A stretch of DNA of 64,000 nt from assembly GCF_024734385.1 (NCBI RefSeq), contig NZ_JANHAP010000008.1, positions 1 to 64,000 of the forward strand, given 5' to 3'. The notes below the pieces were generated by a model. It saw only the letters and a program-made list of their open reading frames with translations, was not told the DNA's origin and did no database searches. Positions 17,240-28,600 of the stretch are shown piece by piece. Made by a program: the position numbers and the translations under genes. Every line of letters begins with the position of its first letter. Positions within the stretch are counted from its first letter, which is position 1. Origin of the DNA: Dasania sp. GY-MA-18 (GTDB lineage: Bacteria > Pseudomonadota > Gammaproteobacteria > Pseudomonadales > Dasaniaceae).

Positions 17240-17355
17240 TCCGTCATGCCGGCCCACGAGCCGGTATCCAAAATCTTTTACTGGGAACTAGCGGCTACAA
17301 TCTAGCAACTTTCCTCATGCCCGTCATACCGGACCACGAGCCGGTATCAATAATC
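17240..17355. repeat. Two REP-like hairpin elements
   Basis: Two copies of CGTCATxCCGG-(cccacga)-GCCGGTATC lie at about 17241-17270 and 17315-17348, separated by 45 bases. They are the reverse orientation of the units in the 32281-32520 array and share the CCGGC/GCCGG stem. Confidence 0.75.
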
Positions 17356-18083
17356 TCCGGCTTACAGATTACGTATTCTCATACAAAATTTAGCTTATTG
17401 CCCCTATTATTACACTGGGTTAAAAATTTTTAATTTTATAGCGTAGCTCTGCATAAAAATAATCTTAGTGTTTGTGTCAGCTGTTGCATGTGTGGGCAAA
17501 AAAATGTGGTATCGCCAAGTGAAATACCGACAATTTTCTATTTATTGGGAAAGGTTAGTTAGGCATAAAAGATATTGAATAGGCTCCAGGCAAGCTATTC
17601 ATTAAAGCCCGTAAATCAAAGGCTGACTTGAATTGATTGATGATAAGTATTAAGCGGTATTTCCTACCTATGCTTTATCTTATTTAACACCAAAAACGCA
17701 ACGCCTATTGCAGCGCTAATATGAAGCGGCTTAGCCCTCCACACTGTCGCCAGCCAAGCGGCAGTTAGTAGGTTGGTACCTGGCTTACGGCTAGGGTGTA
17801 AGTTAGGGAGGGCTTAAATGTGGCGGATGATTCACCCCATGTTTCTAGGCTGTTGCCAGCAAACTTGTTCGCTTCGCTTATTGTTGCTTGTTCCTGTGGA
17901 TACGCTGAGCCTTCACGCCAGCGTCGCAAGCCTATAAGTCGGTAATGGCTACCGGCTGATCGCAGCTGGGGGGGGGCGTGCTCAGCCTTGTCGTCCATGG
18001 GGGGGGCATTGCTATGGGGTGCCCGCCATACGGTTACCTGTTTTATTTGCCTATAAACAGTTATTTTGTTCACTATTATTATT

Positions 18084-18102
18084 TGTACATTAATAATGTA
18101 CA
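18084..18102. promoter_or_regulatory. Candidate AbiE operator
   Basis: TGTACATTAATAATGTACA is a perfect 8-bp inverted repeat with a three-base centre, about 78 bases before the start of the AbiEi-like gene. AbiEi-type antitoxins are known to repress their own promoter through inverted repeats, so this is the likely binding site. Confidence 0.6.
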
Positions 18103-18179
18103 TGCTATTTTTATGAACAAAATACTTTGTTGTGATGATATAACTGTACGAATAGGCCCCAGCTAAAGGAGGGGTTCAG

Positions 18180-19274
18180 ATGAAAAGAGTCAATGAAATC
18201 GGCCTTTTACAGGATGCAGTAAAAGCCTTTAAAAAAGAAACAGGCCTGAAAATAGCCATTATAAAAAACGCCTTTATGGAAGAAGGACGCCCCCTAGGTG
18301 GTTTGGTAGAGCTGCCTAATGGGGCTGGGCAGCTGGCAGTGGGGCTTAAAAATTGGGCCGCCCAAGCTAATTTGGGGGCAATAGCAAACCAAATTGAGCG
18401 GCTACCTATAGAGGGCATGTTGGTTGCAGATTATATAAACCCCAATATGGCAGCAAAGCTGCGTGCTATGGCTATCCAATTTATCGATACGGCAGGTAAT
18501 GCCTATATTAATAAGCCGCCCCTGTATGTATGGGTAACAACGAACAAGAACGAGAAAGCACAAGAGGCAAAAAAAGAAGCGCCGAATCGTGCCTTTGATG
18601 CCGCAGGCTTAAAAGTAATTTTTGGGTTGCTGTGCGATCAACAATTAATCAATGCAGCCTATCGCGAAATCGCCGAAAAAACAGGCGTGGCGCTAGGTAC
18701 TGTCGGCAAAGTGATTGATGGCCTAAAAGAAACGGGCTTTGTAGTGGATAGGGGCAAAGGTAAACAGGGCCGTCGTTTAGTAAATAGGCATAAATTGCTA
18801 GATAGGTGGGTAGAGGCTTATCCCGAAAAGTTAAAGCCTAAGTGCCGGGTTGGTGATTTTGTAGCCGATAATCCTAGTTGGTGGAAAACCATAAACATAG
18901 AAAAGTTTGGTGCATATTGGGGGGGCGAAGTCGCCGCCACTAAATACACCGGCTACCTTAAGCCCCAGGTAGTTACTGTCTATTTACCTGAACAGCTAGG
19001 TAACAAATTTTTAGCTGCAGCAAAGTTAAAAAAAGCGTTAGAATGGACCGCCGATGGGCCAGGTATAGTTAAAATTTATCGCCCGTTTTGGCCGCAAAAA
19101 ATAATAGACACGGTTGGCGAAGGAAAAAACCAACCTATAGCTAAAACTCATGCTGGCTTAGTTCACCCCATTTTGGCTTATGCCGATCTGATAGCTACAG
19201 CTGATAGCAGAAACCTGGAAACCGCAAGGAAGATATATGAGCAGCACATTGCTGAACATATCGGGCAAGATTGA
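18180..19274 (+). CDS. AbiEi-like antitoxin/transcriptional regulator (type IV toxin-antitoxin)
   Basis: The 364-residue protein precedes and overlaps an AbiEii nucleotidyltransferase gene, the standard AbiE order. Residues about 140-205 form a winged-helix-like region (YREIAEKTGVALGTVGKVIDGLKETGFVVDRGKGKQGRRLVNR), consistent with the DNA-binding domain of AbiEi-type antitoxins, and the C-terminal half could be the antitoxin domain. GGAGG seven to nine bases before the ATG is a strong ribosome binding site. It is expected to repress the operon and counteract AbiEii without direct protein binding, as known for type IV systems. A run of seven G inside the gene at 18919-18925 could slip. Confidence 0.75.
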   Translation: MKRVNEIGLLQDAVKAFKKETGLKIAIIKNAFMEEGRPLGGLVELPNGAGQLAVGLKNWAAQANLGAIANQIERLPIEGMLVADYINPNMAAKLRAMAIQFIDTAGNAYINKPPLYVWVTTNKNEKAQEAKKEAPNRAFDAAGLKVIFGLLCDQQLINAAYREIAEKTGVALGTVGKVIDGLKETGFVVDRGKGKQGRRLVNRHKLLDRWVEAYPEKLKPKCRVGDFVADNPSWWKTINIEKFGAYWGGEVAATKYTGYLKPQVVTVYLPEQLGNKFLAAAKLKKALEWTADGPGIVKIYRPFWPQKIIDTVGEGKNQPIAKTHAGLVHPILAYADLIATADSRNLETARKIYEQHIAEHIGQD

Positions 19275-20094
19275 TACTAAAGCCGTAGCGCTTTACGCCA
19301 TAGTAAGCGAAGTGACAGCGCAACTGGCAATGCCATTTGTGGTAGTGGGCGCATCCGCCAGAGATGTGGTTTTACACTATGGTCACGGTGCAAATATGCA
19401 ACGAGCTACCGAAGATATAGACTTTGGTATACAAGTGCCTGACTGGTCAGCTTTCAAAATCGTAAAAAAGCGGTTGCTGGCAAAAGGTTTTAACGCCGCA
19501 AGGGAAGAGCACAGGCTGATTAGCCCAGATAATATGCAAGTTGATATTGTGCCTTTCGGCAAAATTGAAGATGAACATGCCAATATTGCTTGGCCCCCTG
19601 AAGGTGGCTGGGTGATGAATGTGTTGGGCTTTCAAGAGGTTTGCGACCATGCAGAAACGGTACGCATACAAAATAGCCCAATAGTCGATATTCCTGTTGC
19701 TACGCCACAGGGTATGGCGCTGTTAAAGCTAATCGCATGGTTAGACCGTGAAGCTGATATGCGTATAAAAGACGCCAAAGATTTTCTTTATCTACTCACC
19801 AATTATGAAATCATTCCCTCAGTTAAAAACAGCCTGTATGAGAGCCCTGCATTAATGGAACATTACGAGTGGGACTTAAGCCTAGCCGCAGCCCACCAGC
19901 TAGGTATAAACGCAAGGGGCTTAGCAAAAGAACCAACTGCAAATACTATAACCAAGCTATTTAATGGTGGGCATGACAAGCTCACTTTAGAACAGCTCAT
20001 TAGCGAAATGGGTGGGCGTAGTGATGATCAATACACAAATAACGAAGTATTAACCAATGCCTTTATTAAAGGCTTTTTGCAAAGCAAAAAATAA
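19237..20094 (+). CDS. AbiEii/AbiGii-family nucleotidyltransferase toxin
   Basis: The 285-residue protein has the four conserved AbiEii motifs: GASARD at 38-43 (GSxxxR-type motif I), EDIDF at 59-63 with the metal-binding Asp pair, D103 in VDIVPFG, and the K164/KDAKD (178-182) region. In characterised members the enzyme adds nucleotides to tRNA acceptor ends or otherwise blocks translation and causes abortive infection. It overlaps the antitoxin gene by 38 bases, so translation is coupled. It lies just ahead of the second type I R-M operon, forming a defence cluster. Confidence 0.85.
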   Translation: MSSTLLNISGKIDTKAVALYAIVSEVTAQLAMPFVVVGASARDVVLHYGHGANMQRATEDIDFGIQVPDWSAFKIVKKRLLAKGFNAAREEHRLISPDNMQVDIVPFGKIEDEHANIAWPPEGGWVMNVLGFQEVCDHAETVRIQNSPIVDIPVATPQGMALLKLIAWLDREADMRIKDAKDFLYLLTNYEIIPSVKNSLYESPALMEHYEWDLSLAAAHQLGINARGLAKEPTANTITKLFNGGHDKLTLEQLISEMGGRSDDQYTNNEVLTNAFIKGFLQSKK

Positions 20095-20160
20095 GTAACA
20101 AAAAATTAATAGTGTTGAGTTTAATTCAATGCTCAAACATATTTAGGCAGTAAATAATTA

Positions 20161-22764
20161 ATGGCACAGCACAAATTAACCCTAAGCAAACTCGAATCTC
20201 TACTGTTCAAAGCCTGCGACATTCTACGCGGCAAGATGGATGCCTCCGAGTACAAAGAATACATCTTCGGCATGTTGTTTTTAAAACGCATGTCCGATCA
20301 ATACGAGGCCGACCGTGCCGCCAAGCGTAAAAAGCTAGAGGAAGAGGGTCGTGACGAAGCCACCATCCAAAAACTGCTCGATAGCAAACGCCAATACGAT
20401 TACTACGTGCCCGAGCGCGCCCGCTGGTCAAAATTACAACACATTAAAGAGAACGTCGGCACGGAGCTCAACAAAGCCCTGGCCGAGCTAGAAGACAATA
20501 ACGTCGAAAAAGGCCTGCAAGACGTACTCAAGCACATCAACTTCAACCGCAAGGTAGGGCAAAAGCCCATGTCGGATGAAACCTTAGTCGATTTCATTCA
20601 GCACTTTACCGGCATCCCCCTGGCCAATGATGATTTTGAGTTCCCCGATCTACTGGGTGCCGCCTACGAATACCTCATTAAATACTTCGCCGATACCGCC
20701 GGTAAAAAAGGCGGCGAGTTCTATACCCCTGCCGAAGTGGTGCGCTTATTGGTGGAGCTTATCGAGCCCGCCGAAGGCCACGAAGTGTACGACCCCACCT
20801 GTGGCTCTGGCGGTATGCTGATACAAAGCAAGCAATACGTCGAAGAAACCGGTGGCGATTCGCGCAACGTACACCTGTTTGGCCAAGAGAGTAACGATGG
20901 CACCTGGTCTATCAGCAAAATGAACATGATTTTGCACGCCGCCGGTGGCGCCAATATTCAAAACGAAGATACCCTAGCCAAACCCCAGCACCTCACCGCC
21001 AATGGCGAAGTGCGTGCCTTCGATAGGGTAATAGCCAATCCACCGTTTTCACAAAACTACTCCAAAACCGGCATGACCCACACCGGCCGCTTTCACACCT
21101 GGCTACCCGAAGGCGGCAAAAAAGCCGACTTTATGTTTGTGCAGCACATGGTGGCCAGTCTTAAACAAAACGGAAAAATGGCCGTGGTAATGCCACACGG
21201 CGTATTATTCCGCGGTGGTGAAGAGCGCGCCTGCCGCCAAAAAATGATAGAAGACGGCATACTCGAAGCGGTTATCGGCTTACCCCAAGGCCTGTTCTAC
21301 GGCACTGGCATACCCGCCTGTGTATTAGTGGTGAATAAAAACCACGCCACCGAACGCAAGCAAGTCATCTTTATCAATGCCGACCGCGAATACAAAGAGG
21401 GCAAAAACCAAAACAGCCTACGCCCCGAAGATATAGAAAAAATCACCCACGTTTATCAAGCGCTAGCCAATGGTGGCGAAGCTATAGAAGGCTATGCCCG
21501 CGCCGTAGGTCTGCAAGAGCTGCAAGACGAAGACTTTAACCTCAACATTCGCCGCTACGTGGATAACAGTCCAGCCCCCGAACCCCACGATGTAACCGCC
21601 CACCTTAACGGTGGTGTGCCCAATAACGAGATAGACGCGCTAGAGGCTTACTGGCAAAACTACCCAGGCTTAAAAACGCTGCTGTTTACCTCGCGTGCTC
21701 AACCTGAGGCGGTTAAACAAAACACCTACAGTGATTTTAATGCGGTGATACAAAACAAAGCCGATATTAAAACCACCATAGAGGCCAACCCCGCGCTGCT
21801 AGCCAAGCACAACGAGCTAAGCACCGCCTTAAACACCTGGTGGCAAGATACCTTTACCCCAGAGTTCTACAGCTTGGGCGATAAGCTCACCGGCTCCAAA
21901 GGCGTGTTTGCCCTGCGCCGTGATGCCCTCAATAGCATTGTTAAGGCCTTGCTGCCCTTAAACCTGTTAAGTATTTATCAAATACGCGGTGCCATGGCCA
22001 ACAACTTTAAAAAGCAAGAGGCCGATTTAAAATCCATCGCCAACAGCGGCTGGAACGCCGAGCTCATCCCCGATGCTGAAATACTGCAATCACAGTTCCC
22101 CGAAGTATTAGAAAATTTAAAAACCGACCAAGCCCGCATCACCGAGTTAGAGGCGCTGTTTGCCGCCGCTAACGAGGTTGAGGATGAATACGCCGAAACC
22201 GACGAGGGCGATAGTGAAAGCGGCGTATTACCCAAGGCACTGGTTAAACAACTAAAAGCCGACAAAAAAGAAATCAACGGCCAACTGCGCGACCTTAAAA
22301 AAGAACTTAAATACGCAAAGAAAGATCCAGAAACACAAACCGCTATTTCTCGTCATTCTCGCGAAGGCGGGAATCTGGTTGAGATATTGGAAAGAAAGAT
22401 TGATGTGCTAGCACAGGCTAATGAAGCAATCGATGCCAAGCTAGCCCAGCACAGCGCACTAGAGAAAGAGCTAAAAGACTTAAAAGCCGGCCTAAAAGAG
22501 GCCGAGAAAAAGAAGGACGATTTGATCGAAGCTGCTCGTAGCAAAATCAGTAATGTAGAGGCTAAAGCGTTAATTGAAGCGCGTTTTAAAGCCGAGCTAG
22601 AGGCTGACTTTAATACTCATATTCGTACTCTTACCACCAGCTTGGTCAAAGCAGTAGAAAATCTGCACGATAAATATGCCGTAACCGTGAAAGATATACT
22701 TGCCCAACGTGATCAAGAAGCCAAGTTGCTGGATGGCTTTATGAAGGAGATGGGGTATGAGTGA
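20161..22764 (+). CDS. hsdM: Type I methyltransferase subunit HsdM (locus 2) with an in-frame palindromic insertion
   Basis: The 867-residue protein has motif I DPTCGSGG at 211-218 and motif IV NPPF at 293-296, plus the HsdM N-terminal domain ([33 protein letters not shown]). The region after about 560 is long, charged and coiled-coil-rich, well beyond the usual 500 residues. Residues 731-739 read RHSREGGNL and are encoded by a REP-like palindrome (22351-22378); the reading frame stays open. It overlaps hsdS by eight bases. It differs in sequence from HsdM of locus 1, so the two systems are independent. Confidence 0.94.
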   Translation: MAQHKLTLSKLESLLFKACDILRGKMDASEYKEYIFGMLFLKRMSDQYEADRAAKRKKLEEEGRDEATIQKLLDSKRQYDYYVPERARWSKLQHIKENVGTELNKALAELEDNNVEKGLQDVLKHINFNRKVGQKPMSDETLVDFIQHFTGIPLANDDFEFPDLLGAAYEYLIKYFADTAGKKGGEFYTPAEVVRLLVELIEPAEGHEVYDPTCGSGGMLIQSKQYVEETGGDSRNVHLFGQESNDGTWSISKMNMILHAAGGANIQNEDTLAKPQHLTANGEVRAFDRVIANPPFSQNYSKTGMTHTGRFHTWLPEGGKKADFMFVQHMVASLKQNGKMAVVMPHGVLFRGGEERACRQKMIEDGILEAVIGLPQGLFYGTGIPACVLVVNKNHATERKQVIFINADREYKEGKNQNSLRPEDIEKITHVYQALANGGEAIEGYARAVGLQELQDEDFNLNIRRYVDNSPAPEPHDVTAHLNGGVPNNEIDALEAYWQNYPGLKTLLFTSRAQPEAVKQNTYSDFNAVIQNKADIKTTIEANPALLAKHNELSTALNTWWQDTFTPEFYSLGDKLTGSKGVFALRRDALNSIVKALLPLNLLSIYQIRGAMANNFKKQEADLKSIANSGWNAELIPDAEILQSQFPEVLENLKTDQARITELEALFAAANEVEDEYAETDEGDSESGVLPKALVKQLKADKKEINGQLRDLKKELKYAKKDPETQTAISRHSREGGNLVEILERKIDVLAQANEAIDAKLAQHSALEKELKDLKAGLKEAEKKKDDLIEAARSKISNVEAKALIEARFKAELEADFNTHIRTLTTSLVKAVENLHDKYAVTVKDILAQRDQEAKLLDGFMKEMGYE
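22351..22378 (+). repeat. Palindromic repeat element inside hsdM
   Basis: CGTCATTCTCGCGAAGGCGG and the bases after it form the stem ATTCTCGC/GCGGGAAT with a GAAG loop (one G-T pair). It matches the widespread bacterial hairpin that is often translated as [10 protein letters not shown]. Here it lies in frame at residues 731-739 between two predicted coiled-coil segments. Confidence 0.85.
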
Positions 22765-24046
22765 GTGGAGAGAATATAAGTTAGGTGAGCATGCTAGGCC
22801 TATATCAGGTTTTCCCTTTAGTTCATCAGGCTTCTCCAGTGAAGAGGGCTTTCCTCTTATCAGAATTCGTGACTTGATTGATGGTAAGACAGATTTAAAG
22901 TTTAGTGGTGAGTTTGATAAAGCATACATTGTTAATAAAGGGGATTTATTAATTGGTATGGATGGCGATTTTCATCTAGTGAAATGGAAGGGTCAACCAG
23001 CATTACTTAATCAACGAATTTTAAAGTTAATTGAAAACAAAGAATCTGAATTGAGCTTAGAGTTTCTGTTCTATTGGCTAGATCCATTCTTACTTGAAGT
23101 GAACGATAAAACAGCGGCGACCACTGTAAAGCACCTGTCTACATATGATGTGGTTAACGCGTTGGTTATAGCTCCTTCATACGAACAACAAAAAAAAATC
23201 GCCAACATCCTAACCACCGTCGATAATCTCATCGAAAAAACACAAGCCTTAATTGATAAATACACCCAAATCAAACAAGGCATGATGGCCGATCTATTTA
23301 CCCGCGGCATAGACCTCAGCGGCACACCACAGACCAACCCCAACCACGGTCAACTACGCCCAAGCGTAGAAGACGCTCCTGAGCTATATCAACAAACCGA
23401 ATTGGGTTGGGTGCCGAAGGAGTGGGGGGGTAAAAGGTTAGAAGATCTACTTGCAGAAGTACCTTCCGCGATGAGGAGCGGGCCTTTTGGTAGTGCTTTG
23501 CTAAAATATGAGCTGGTTGAAAACGGTATTCCGCTCCTTGGTATTGATAATATATTTGTCGAAAATTTTTCTAATAACTATCGCCGATTTGTTACACAAG
23601 AGAAATTCAATGAGTTATCTCGATATGCTGTTCGACCTAATGATGTAGTAATTACAATTATGGGCACAGTCGGCCGTTGTTGTGTTGTGCCAACTGATAT
23701 AGGAAAGGCACTTTCATCAAAGCATCTATGGGCTATGTCGTTTGATAAGGCTCAAGTTATTGCAGAACTCGTATGCTGGCAATTGAATTATGCGCCATGG
23801 GTTAAATCCTGGTTTCATCAAAAATCACAAGGCGGGATTATGGAGGCTATTCAATCTTCAACCTTGAAAAATTTGCTACTACCTGTGCCACCGTTAGAAG
23901 AACAGATAAATATAAAAGATATATATATTAATCTGCACAATAGAATAAACAAAGAAAAATCATACCTGCAAAAATTAGGGCTTCAGAAAAAAGGCCTAAT
24001 GCAAGATCTACTAACAGGAAAAGTGCAGGTGAATACATGCCCATAG
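22757..24046 (+). CDS. hsdS: Type I specificity subunit HsdS (locus 2)
   Basis: The 429-residue protein starts [22 protein letters not shown], a common HsdS opening. It has two target-recognition domains joined by the central conserved helices ([43 protein letters not shown], near 150-185), repeated at the C-terminus ([28 protein letters not shown]...[10 protein letters not shown]). A G7 run at 23424-23430 encodes part of WGGK at the start of the second half. It overlaps hsdM by eight bases and the next gene by ten, so translation is coupled. Confidence 0.93.
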   Translation: MSEWREYKLGEHARPISGFPFSSSGFSSEEGFPLIRIRDLIDGKTDLKFSGEFDKAYIVNKGDLLIGMDGDFHLVKWKGQPALLNQRILKLIENKESELSLEFLFYWLDPFLLEVNDKTAATTVKHLSTYDVVNALVIAPSYEQQKKIANILTTVDNLIEKTQALIDKYTQIKQGMMADLFTRGIDLSGTPQTNPNHGQLRPSVEDAPELYQQTELGWVPKEWGGKRLEDLLAEVPSAMRSGPFGSALLKYELVENGIPLLGIDNIFVENFSNNYRRFVTQEKFNELSRYAVRPNDVVITIMGTVGRCCVVPTDIGKALSSKHLWAMSFDKAQVIAELVCWQLNYAPWVKSWFHQKSQGGIMEAIQSSTLKNLLLPVPPLEEQINIKDIYINLHNRINKEKSYLQKLGLQKKGLMQDLLTGKVQVNTCP

Positions 24047-25506
24047 ACCAAAGCCCTGAACAGCTGCAGTCATTACTGCGTGAGCTGTGCCGTTTGCCCA
24101 GCGAAACCGAGTGGGTAGAGTTTAAGCGCAACAACACCGACCCTAAAATGATAGGGGAGACCATATCGGCCTTGGCTAATTCGGCAGCTTTGGTAGGTAA
24201 GCAATCGGCTTATTTGGTTTGGGGTGTTGAGGATGAAAGCCATAAAATAGTCGGCACGCAGTTTAAGCCTTCGCTCGCCAAACACAATCAACAAGAGTTA
24301 GAGAGTTGGTTGTTGCAAAAAACGGCACCCAAGATTCATTTCCGTTTTTATGAGCTGCTGGTGGGCAATGACCTACCGGTGGTGATTCTTGAGGTTCAGG
24401 CCGCCACCCACACGCCGGTGCAGTTTGATGGCGTTGAGTTTATACGGGTAGGTTCCTATAAGAAAAAGTTACATGAGTTTAAAGAGAAGGAACGTGCTTT
24501 ATGGCGTGTGTTTGATAAAACACCGTTTGAGTTTCAGGCGGCGGCTGAAAACCTTAGTGTTGAAGCGGTACTTAAGCTGCTCGATTACCCTTCGTATTTT
24601 GATTTAACTGACCAATCTTTACCCGAGGGGCGTAGTGGTATTTTGGCCGCCTTAGAGGCCGAGCGTTTTATCACGCTTAATGACAGCGGTACTTATAATA
24701 TTAGTAATTTAGGGGCGATATTGTGGGCTAAAAAGCTACAGGATTTTCGCCATTTAAACCGTAAGGCGGTGCGCTTAATTTTGTACCGCGGTAATAATCG
24801 CATTGAGACGATTCGCGAACTGGAGGGCAATAAAGGTTATGCACTGGGTTTTGAGGGTTTGATCGATTACATCAAAACCCTACTCCCTTCCAACGAGGAA
24901 ATAGGCAAGGCCTTTCGTAAAGAGGTGCCCATGTATCCCGAGCTGGCGATACGTGAGTTAGTGGCCAATGCCATTATTCACCAAGATTTTTCATTGACGG
25001 GCACGGGCCCGATGATTGAACTGTTCGATACACGTATGGAAATAACCAACCCCGGGCTGCCGTTGGTTGATACCGACCGCTTTATTGATACGCCACCTCA
25101 AAGCCGCAATGAGGCGTTGGCCTCTTTTATGCGCCGCATTAATATTTGTGAGGAGCGTGGTACGGGTATTGATAAGGTGGTGTTTCAAACGGAGTTCTAC
25201 CAGTTACCAGCGCCAGTGTTTGAAGTGACGGATAAGCATACCCGTGCGGTGTTGTTTGCCTATAAAGATTTTGCCGCTATGGACAAGGAGGACAGGGTGC
25301 ACGCCTGCTATATGCACTGCTGCCTTAAATACGTAAACCGCGAACATATGAACAATGCCTCATTGAGAGAGCGTTTTAGTATTGAGGTTAAGAACAGCGC
25401 CATGGTAAGCCGTATTATCAAAGATACCTTAAAAACTGGGCTTATACGGCCCTATGACCCAGATGCGGGTAGCAAGGCGATGCGCTATATCCCGCACTGG
25501 GCCTAA
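24037..25506 (+). CDS. Schlafen/AlbA_2-domain protein with RecG-like ATPase region
   Basis: The N-terminal 130 residues carry the AlbA_2 (Schlafen-like) signature: ETEWVEFKRNN near 22-32, then ISALANSAAL and a GVEDESHKIVGT strand. This is followed by a HATPase_c_4-like segment (about 310-370) with IRELVANAIIHQDFS and ITNPGLP, and a possible winged helix at the C-terminus. Such two-domain proteins are annotated as putative DNA-binding or ATP-binding proteins and recur inside type I loci. Function is unproven. It overlaps hsdS by ten bases and lies between hsdS and hsdR. Confidence 0.8.
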   Translation: MPIDQSPEQLQSLLRELCRLPSETEWVEFKRNNTDPKMIGETISALANSAALVGKQSAYLVWGVEDESHKIVGTQFKPSLAKHNQQELESWLLQKTAPKIHFRFYELLVGNDLPVVILEVQAATHTPVQFDGVEFIRVGSYKKKLHEFKEKERALWRVFDKTPFEFQAAAENLSVEAVLKLLDYPSYFDLTDQSLPEGRSGILAALEAERFITLNDSGTYNISNLGAILWAKKLQDFRHLNRKAVRLILYRGNNRIETIRELEGNKGYALGFEGLIDYIKTLLPSNEEIGKAFRKEVPMYPELAIRELVANAIIHQDFSLTGTGPMIELFDTRMEITNPGLPLVDTDRFIDTPPQSRNEALASFMRRINICEERGTGIDKVVFQTEFYQLPAPVFEVTDKHTRAVLFAYKDFAAMDKEDRVHACYMHCCLKYVNREHMNNASLRERFSIEVKNSAMVSRIIKDTLKTGLIRPYDPDAGSKAMRYIPHWA

Positions 25507-25670
25507 TTTGCTTGACCGTTGCTTGACTGGCTGCCTGATATGGCTTGTGGTTTACGGTCAGGGTTTTTATAACTCATTGAATATAAAGGGTTTTTTGTGT
25601 TTTCTCCAGATGCCATTTGCTTGATCAATGGGTACTAAATATAACAAAACGCTGATGCCTGCGTGTAATA

Positions 25671-28600
25671 ATGGATTTAAACATGTCTGAATATAGCTTT
25701 GTAGAAAAGCCACTTTTAAACCAGCTCGGGACTCAAGACTGGAAGGTCATAGAGCAGAGTGGCGGTATACCTAAAGACCCCACAATCAGCCTGCGTACCA
25801 GCTTCCGTGAGGTGTTGTTAAAAGACGAGTTCAAAAAGGCTGTTGCAAAGCTTAATATTTTGGATGATAACAAGCCTTGGTTAACTGATGCTCAACTAGA
25901 TCAATTGTTTGAAGATTTCTCAGGCTTTGGTACCGGCAACTTGCTAGAGGCCAACGAAACCTTTTTGCAGCGCTTGTATAAATGGCAAGTCGACCAAAAT
26001 GAAGTGACCGGTGAGCAAGACCCGGTGGTTAATATTATCGATTTTGATAATTGGCAAGCCAATAGCTTTATAGCCATCAATCAATTCCGTATCGATACGC
26101 CGGGTGGGCTAAAAGAGTTCATTATTCCCGATGTGGTGTTATTTGTTAATGGCCTACCGCTAGTAGTGATTGAATGTAAGGACGTTAACAGCTTTACCTC
26201 TGACGCCATGAGCGAAGGTGTTAAGCAATTACGCCGCTATGCTGATTTGCGTGAAGAGACTATAGAGGCAGGCCTAAAAGAAGGTGAACAAAAGCTGTTT
26301 TGGACTAACCAGTTAATGGTTTCTACCTACGGTGATGATTGTAAGTTTGGCACTATTACCTCTAGTGAGGAGTATTACTTCCACTGGAAAACCATACATC
26401 CCGATACCACGCCCTATGCCGATAACACCATAAAAAACCACCGCCCCCAAGAGCGTTTAGTGCAAGGCATGTTGCATCCTGAGCGCTTACTGGATATTAC
26501 CCGCTCGTTCACCTTGTTTATGGATGCCGGCAGTGCCCGCATTAAAGTTATCTGCCGTTACCAGCAATACCGCGCTGTTGAGAAAATTCTCACTAAAATG
26601 CGCAGTGGTAATACAGGTCTAGATCGCTCGGGTGTGGTATGGCACACCCAGGGTAGTGGTAAATCGCTGACTATGGTGTTTTTAGTGCGTCGCCTACGCC
26701 GCGACCCGGTGCTAAAAGAATATAAAGTATTAATGGTTAACGACCGTAAAGACCTTGATAAACAGCTAGGTGAAACGGCAGCACTAACCGGTGAGACGGT
26801 TTACCGCATTAATAGCGCGGCAGAAGTCAAAGAGAAATTAGCCGGTGCTGAATCTACCCTCAACATGGTAATGATACATAAATTCCGTGAAGGGGATGAT
26901 AGTAATACACCTGACTATGTCGCCAGTGCAATAGATGCGGCTAATGATAGTGATACCACTGATAAAGTAGCCGATGTTGATAGCCCACCCTACAGCGTTG
27001 AGCACAAGGTGTTTGAGAAGTTTGATGAGGTAAATACCTCAGAGAAAATATTGGTACTTATAGATGAGGCTCACCGCACCCAAAGCGGTGGTAAAGAAGA
27101 CGCCAGCTTATCGGATAATTTATTCGATGCCTTCCCCAATGCCACACGCTTGGCCTTTACCGGTACTCCATTGATTGCCGACCATCATACCGACCCAACC
27201 TGGAAGCGTTTTGGCAACAACCCCAACCAACCTTATATCGACACCTACAAGCTGCAAGATGCAGTAGAAGATGGCGCAACCCTACAAATCCTTTATGAAG
27301 GCCGCACGGCCGATACAGCCATTTATGATAAGCATGGCTTTGATACCAAGTTTGAAGACTTATTTAAACACCGCAGTGAGGCCGAGCTGGCGGCCATACG
27401 CCAAAAGTACGGTGCCACCGGTGACATCTTAGAGGCGGAAGACCGCATACAAGAAATTGCTGATGACTTGGTAAAGCATTACTTTGCCAACATTTTACCC
27501 AGTGGTTTTAAAGCACAGGTGGTGTGCTCATCTAAACAGGCGGCAATTCATTACCAAACCTATTTACGCAAGGCTTTAGCGAAGTGGGTGGCAGCGGAGC
27601 AAGCCAAGCCTGAACCAGAGCAAGATCAGCAGCTATTAGCCCTCGCAGACCTCATCAAAGTGGCTGTGGTTATCTCTAGCGATGGCACGAACGAGAAAGC
27701 GGTATTTGTAGCGGCCCGTAAAGAGGCCCGCGAGATGAGTGCGGTTGAAAACTTTAAGAAAAAGTTTAATTCCGACAAGCCCGAGACCGGCGTTGCCTTT
27801 TTAATTGTGTGCGATATGTTACTTACCGGCTTTGATGCGCCAATTGAACAGGTAATGTATATCGATAAAAAACTCAAAGAGCACAACCTGCTGCAAACCA
27901 TTGCCAGGGTTAACCGCACCTATGCCAATAAAACCGTAGGCTATGTGGTGGACTATATCGGTCTGACAGAAAACCTTAAAGATGCGCTCTCGCTGTATTC
28001 TGGTAAAGATCAGCAAGACATTATGGAAAGCTTCAAAAGCATAGAGTCAGAAGTGCCCGTGCTTGAAAGCCGTTACCGCCGTTTGATTCAGTTGTTTGAA
28101 GAGAAGGGCGTGAAGCAGATAGAAGCATTAGTAAAACAAGCACTAGCCACCGATGCCGAGCGCTATGAAACAACCGAAGCGGCAGTACGGATATTGGAAG
28201 ACATTAAAACCCGCGATAGCTTTAATGTGTACTTGAAAAAGTTTATGCAAAGCATGGATGTTATCTTGCCCAATCGCTTGGCTAGCCCCTTTAAAATCCC
28301 TATGTATCAACTGTGCCATATACAGGCCAAAGCCCGTGAGCGTTATAAAGATGACAGCATCAATATTAGCGGTGCAGGTGAGAAGGTGCGCAAGTTAGTG
28401 AATGAGCACCTTATTAGTTTGGGTATTAACCCCAAGGTGCCGCCGGTAGAGTTGTTCTCTGATAAATTTATTCAGCAAGTTACTGTGGCTAAAGACCCAC
28501 GTGCAGCAGCCAGTGAAATGGAACACGCCATTCGTAAACACTGTAAAGTCAACGAAGGCGACGACCCCGTGATGTACCGCAACTTTAGCGAGAAGCTAGA

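Larger units (their letters stand above)
16726..18179. other. 1.45-kb non-coding junction with att-like repeats, terminators and REP-like hairpins
   Basis: This stretch separates the first R-M locus from the AbiE pair. It holds the two att-like copies, two strong terminators, two REP-like hairpins and the AbiE operator, each listed separately. From about 17430 to 18060 I see no gene: short ORFs on both strands lack start signals or similarity. G runs occur at 17968-17976 (nine) and 17999-18006 (eight). Confidence 0.5.

Noticed and set aside
16988-17433. Two short plus-strand ORFs
   Set aside because: They run through the att-like copies, a terminator and REP-like hairpins, so they are chance frames.
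17765-18103. 112-residue minus-strand ORF
   Set aside because: No ribosome binding site or domain, and it spans the G runs and the AbiE operator region.
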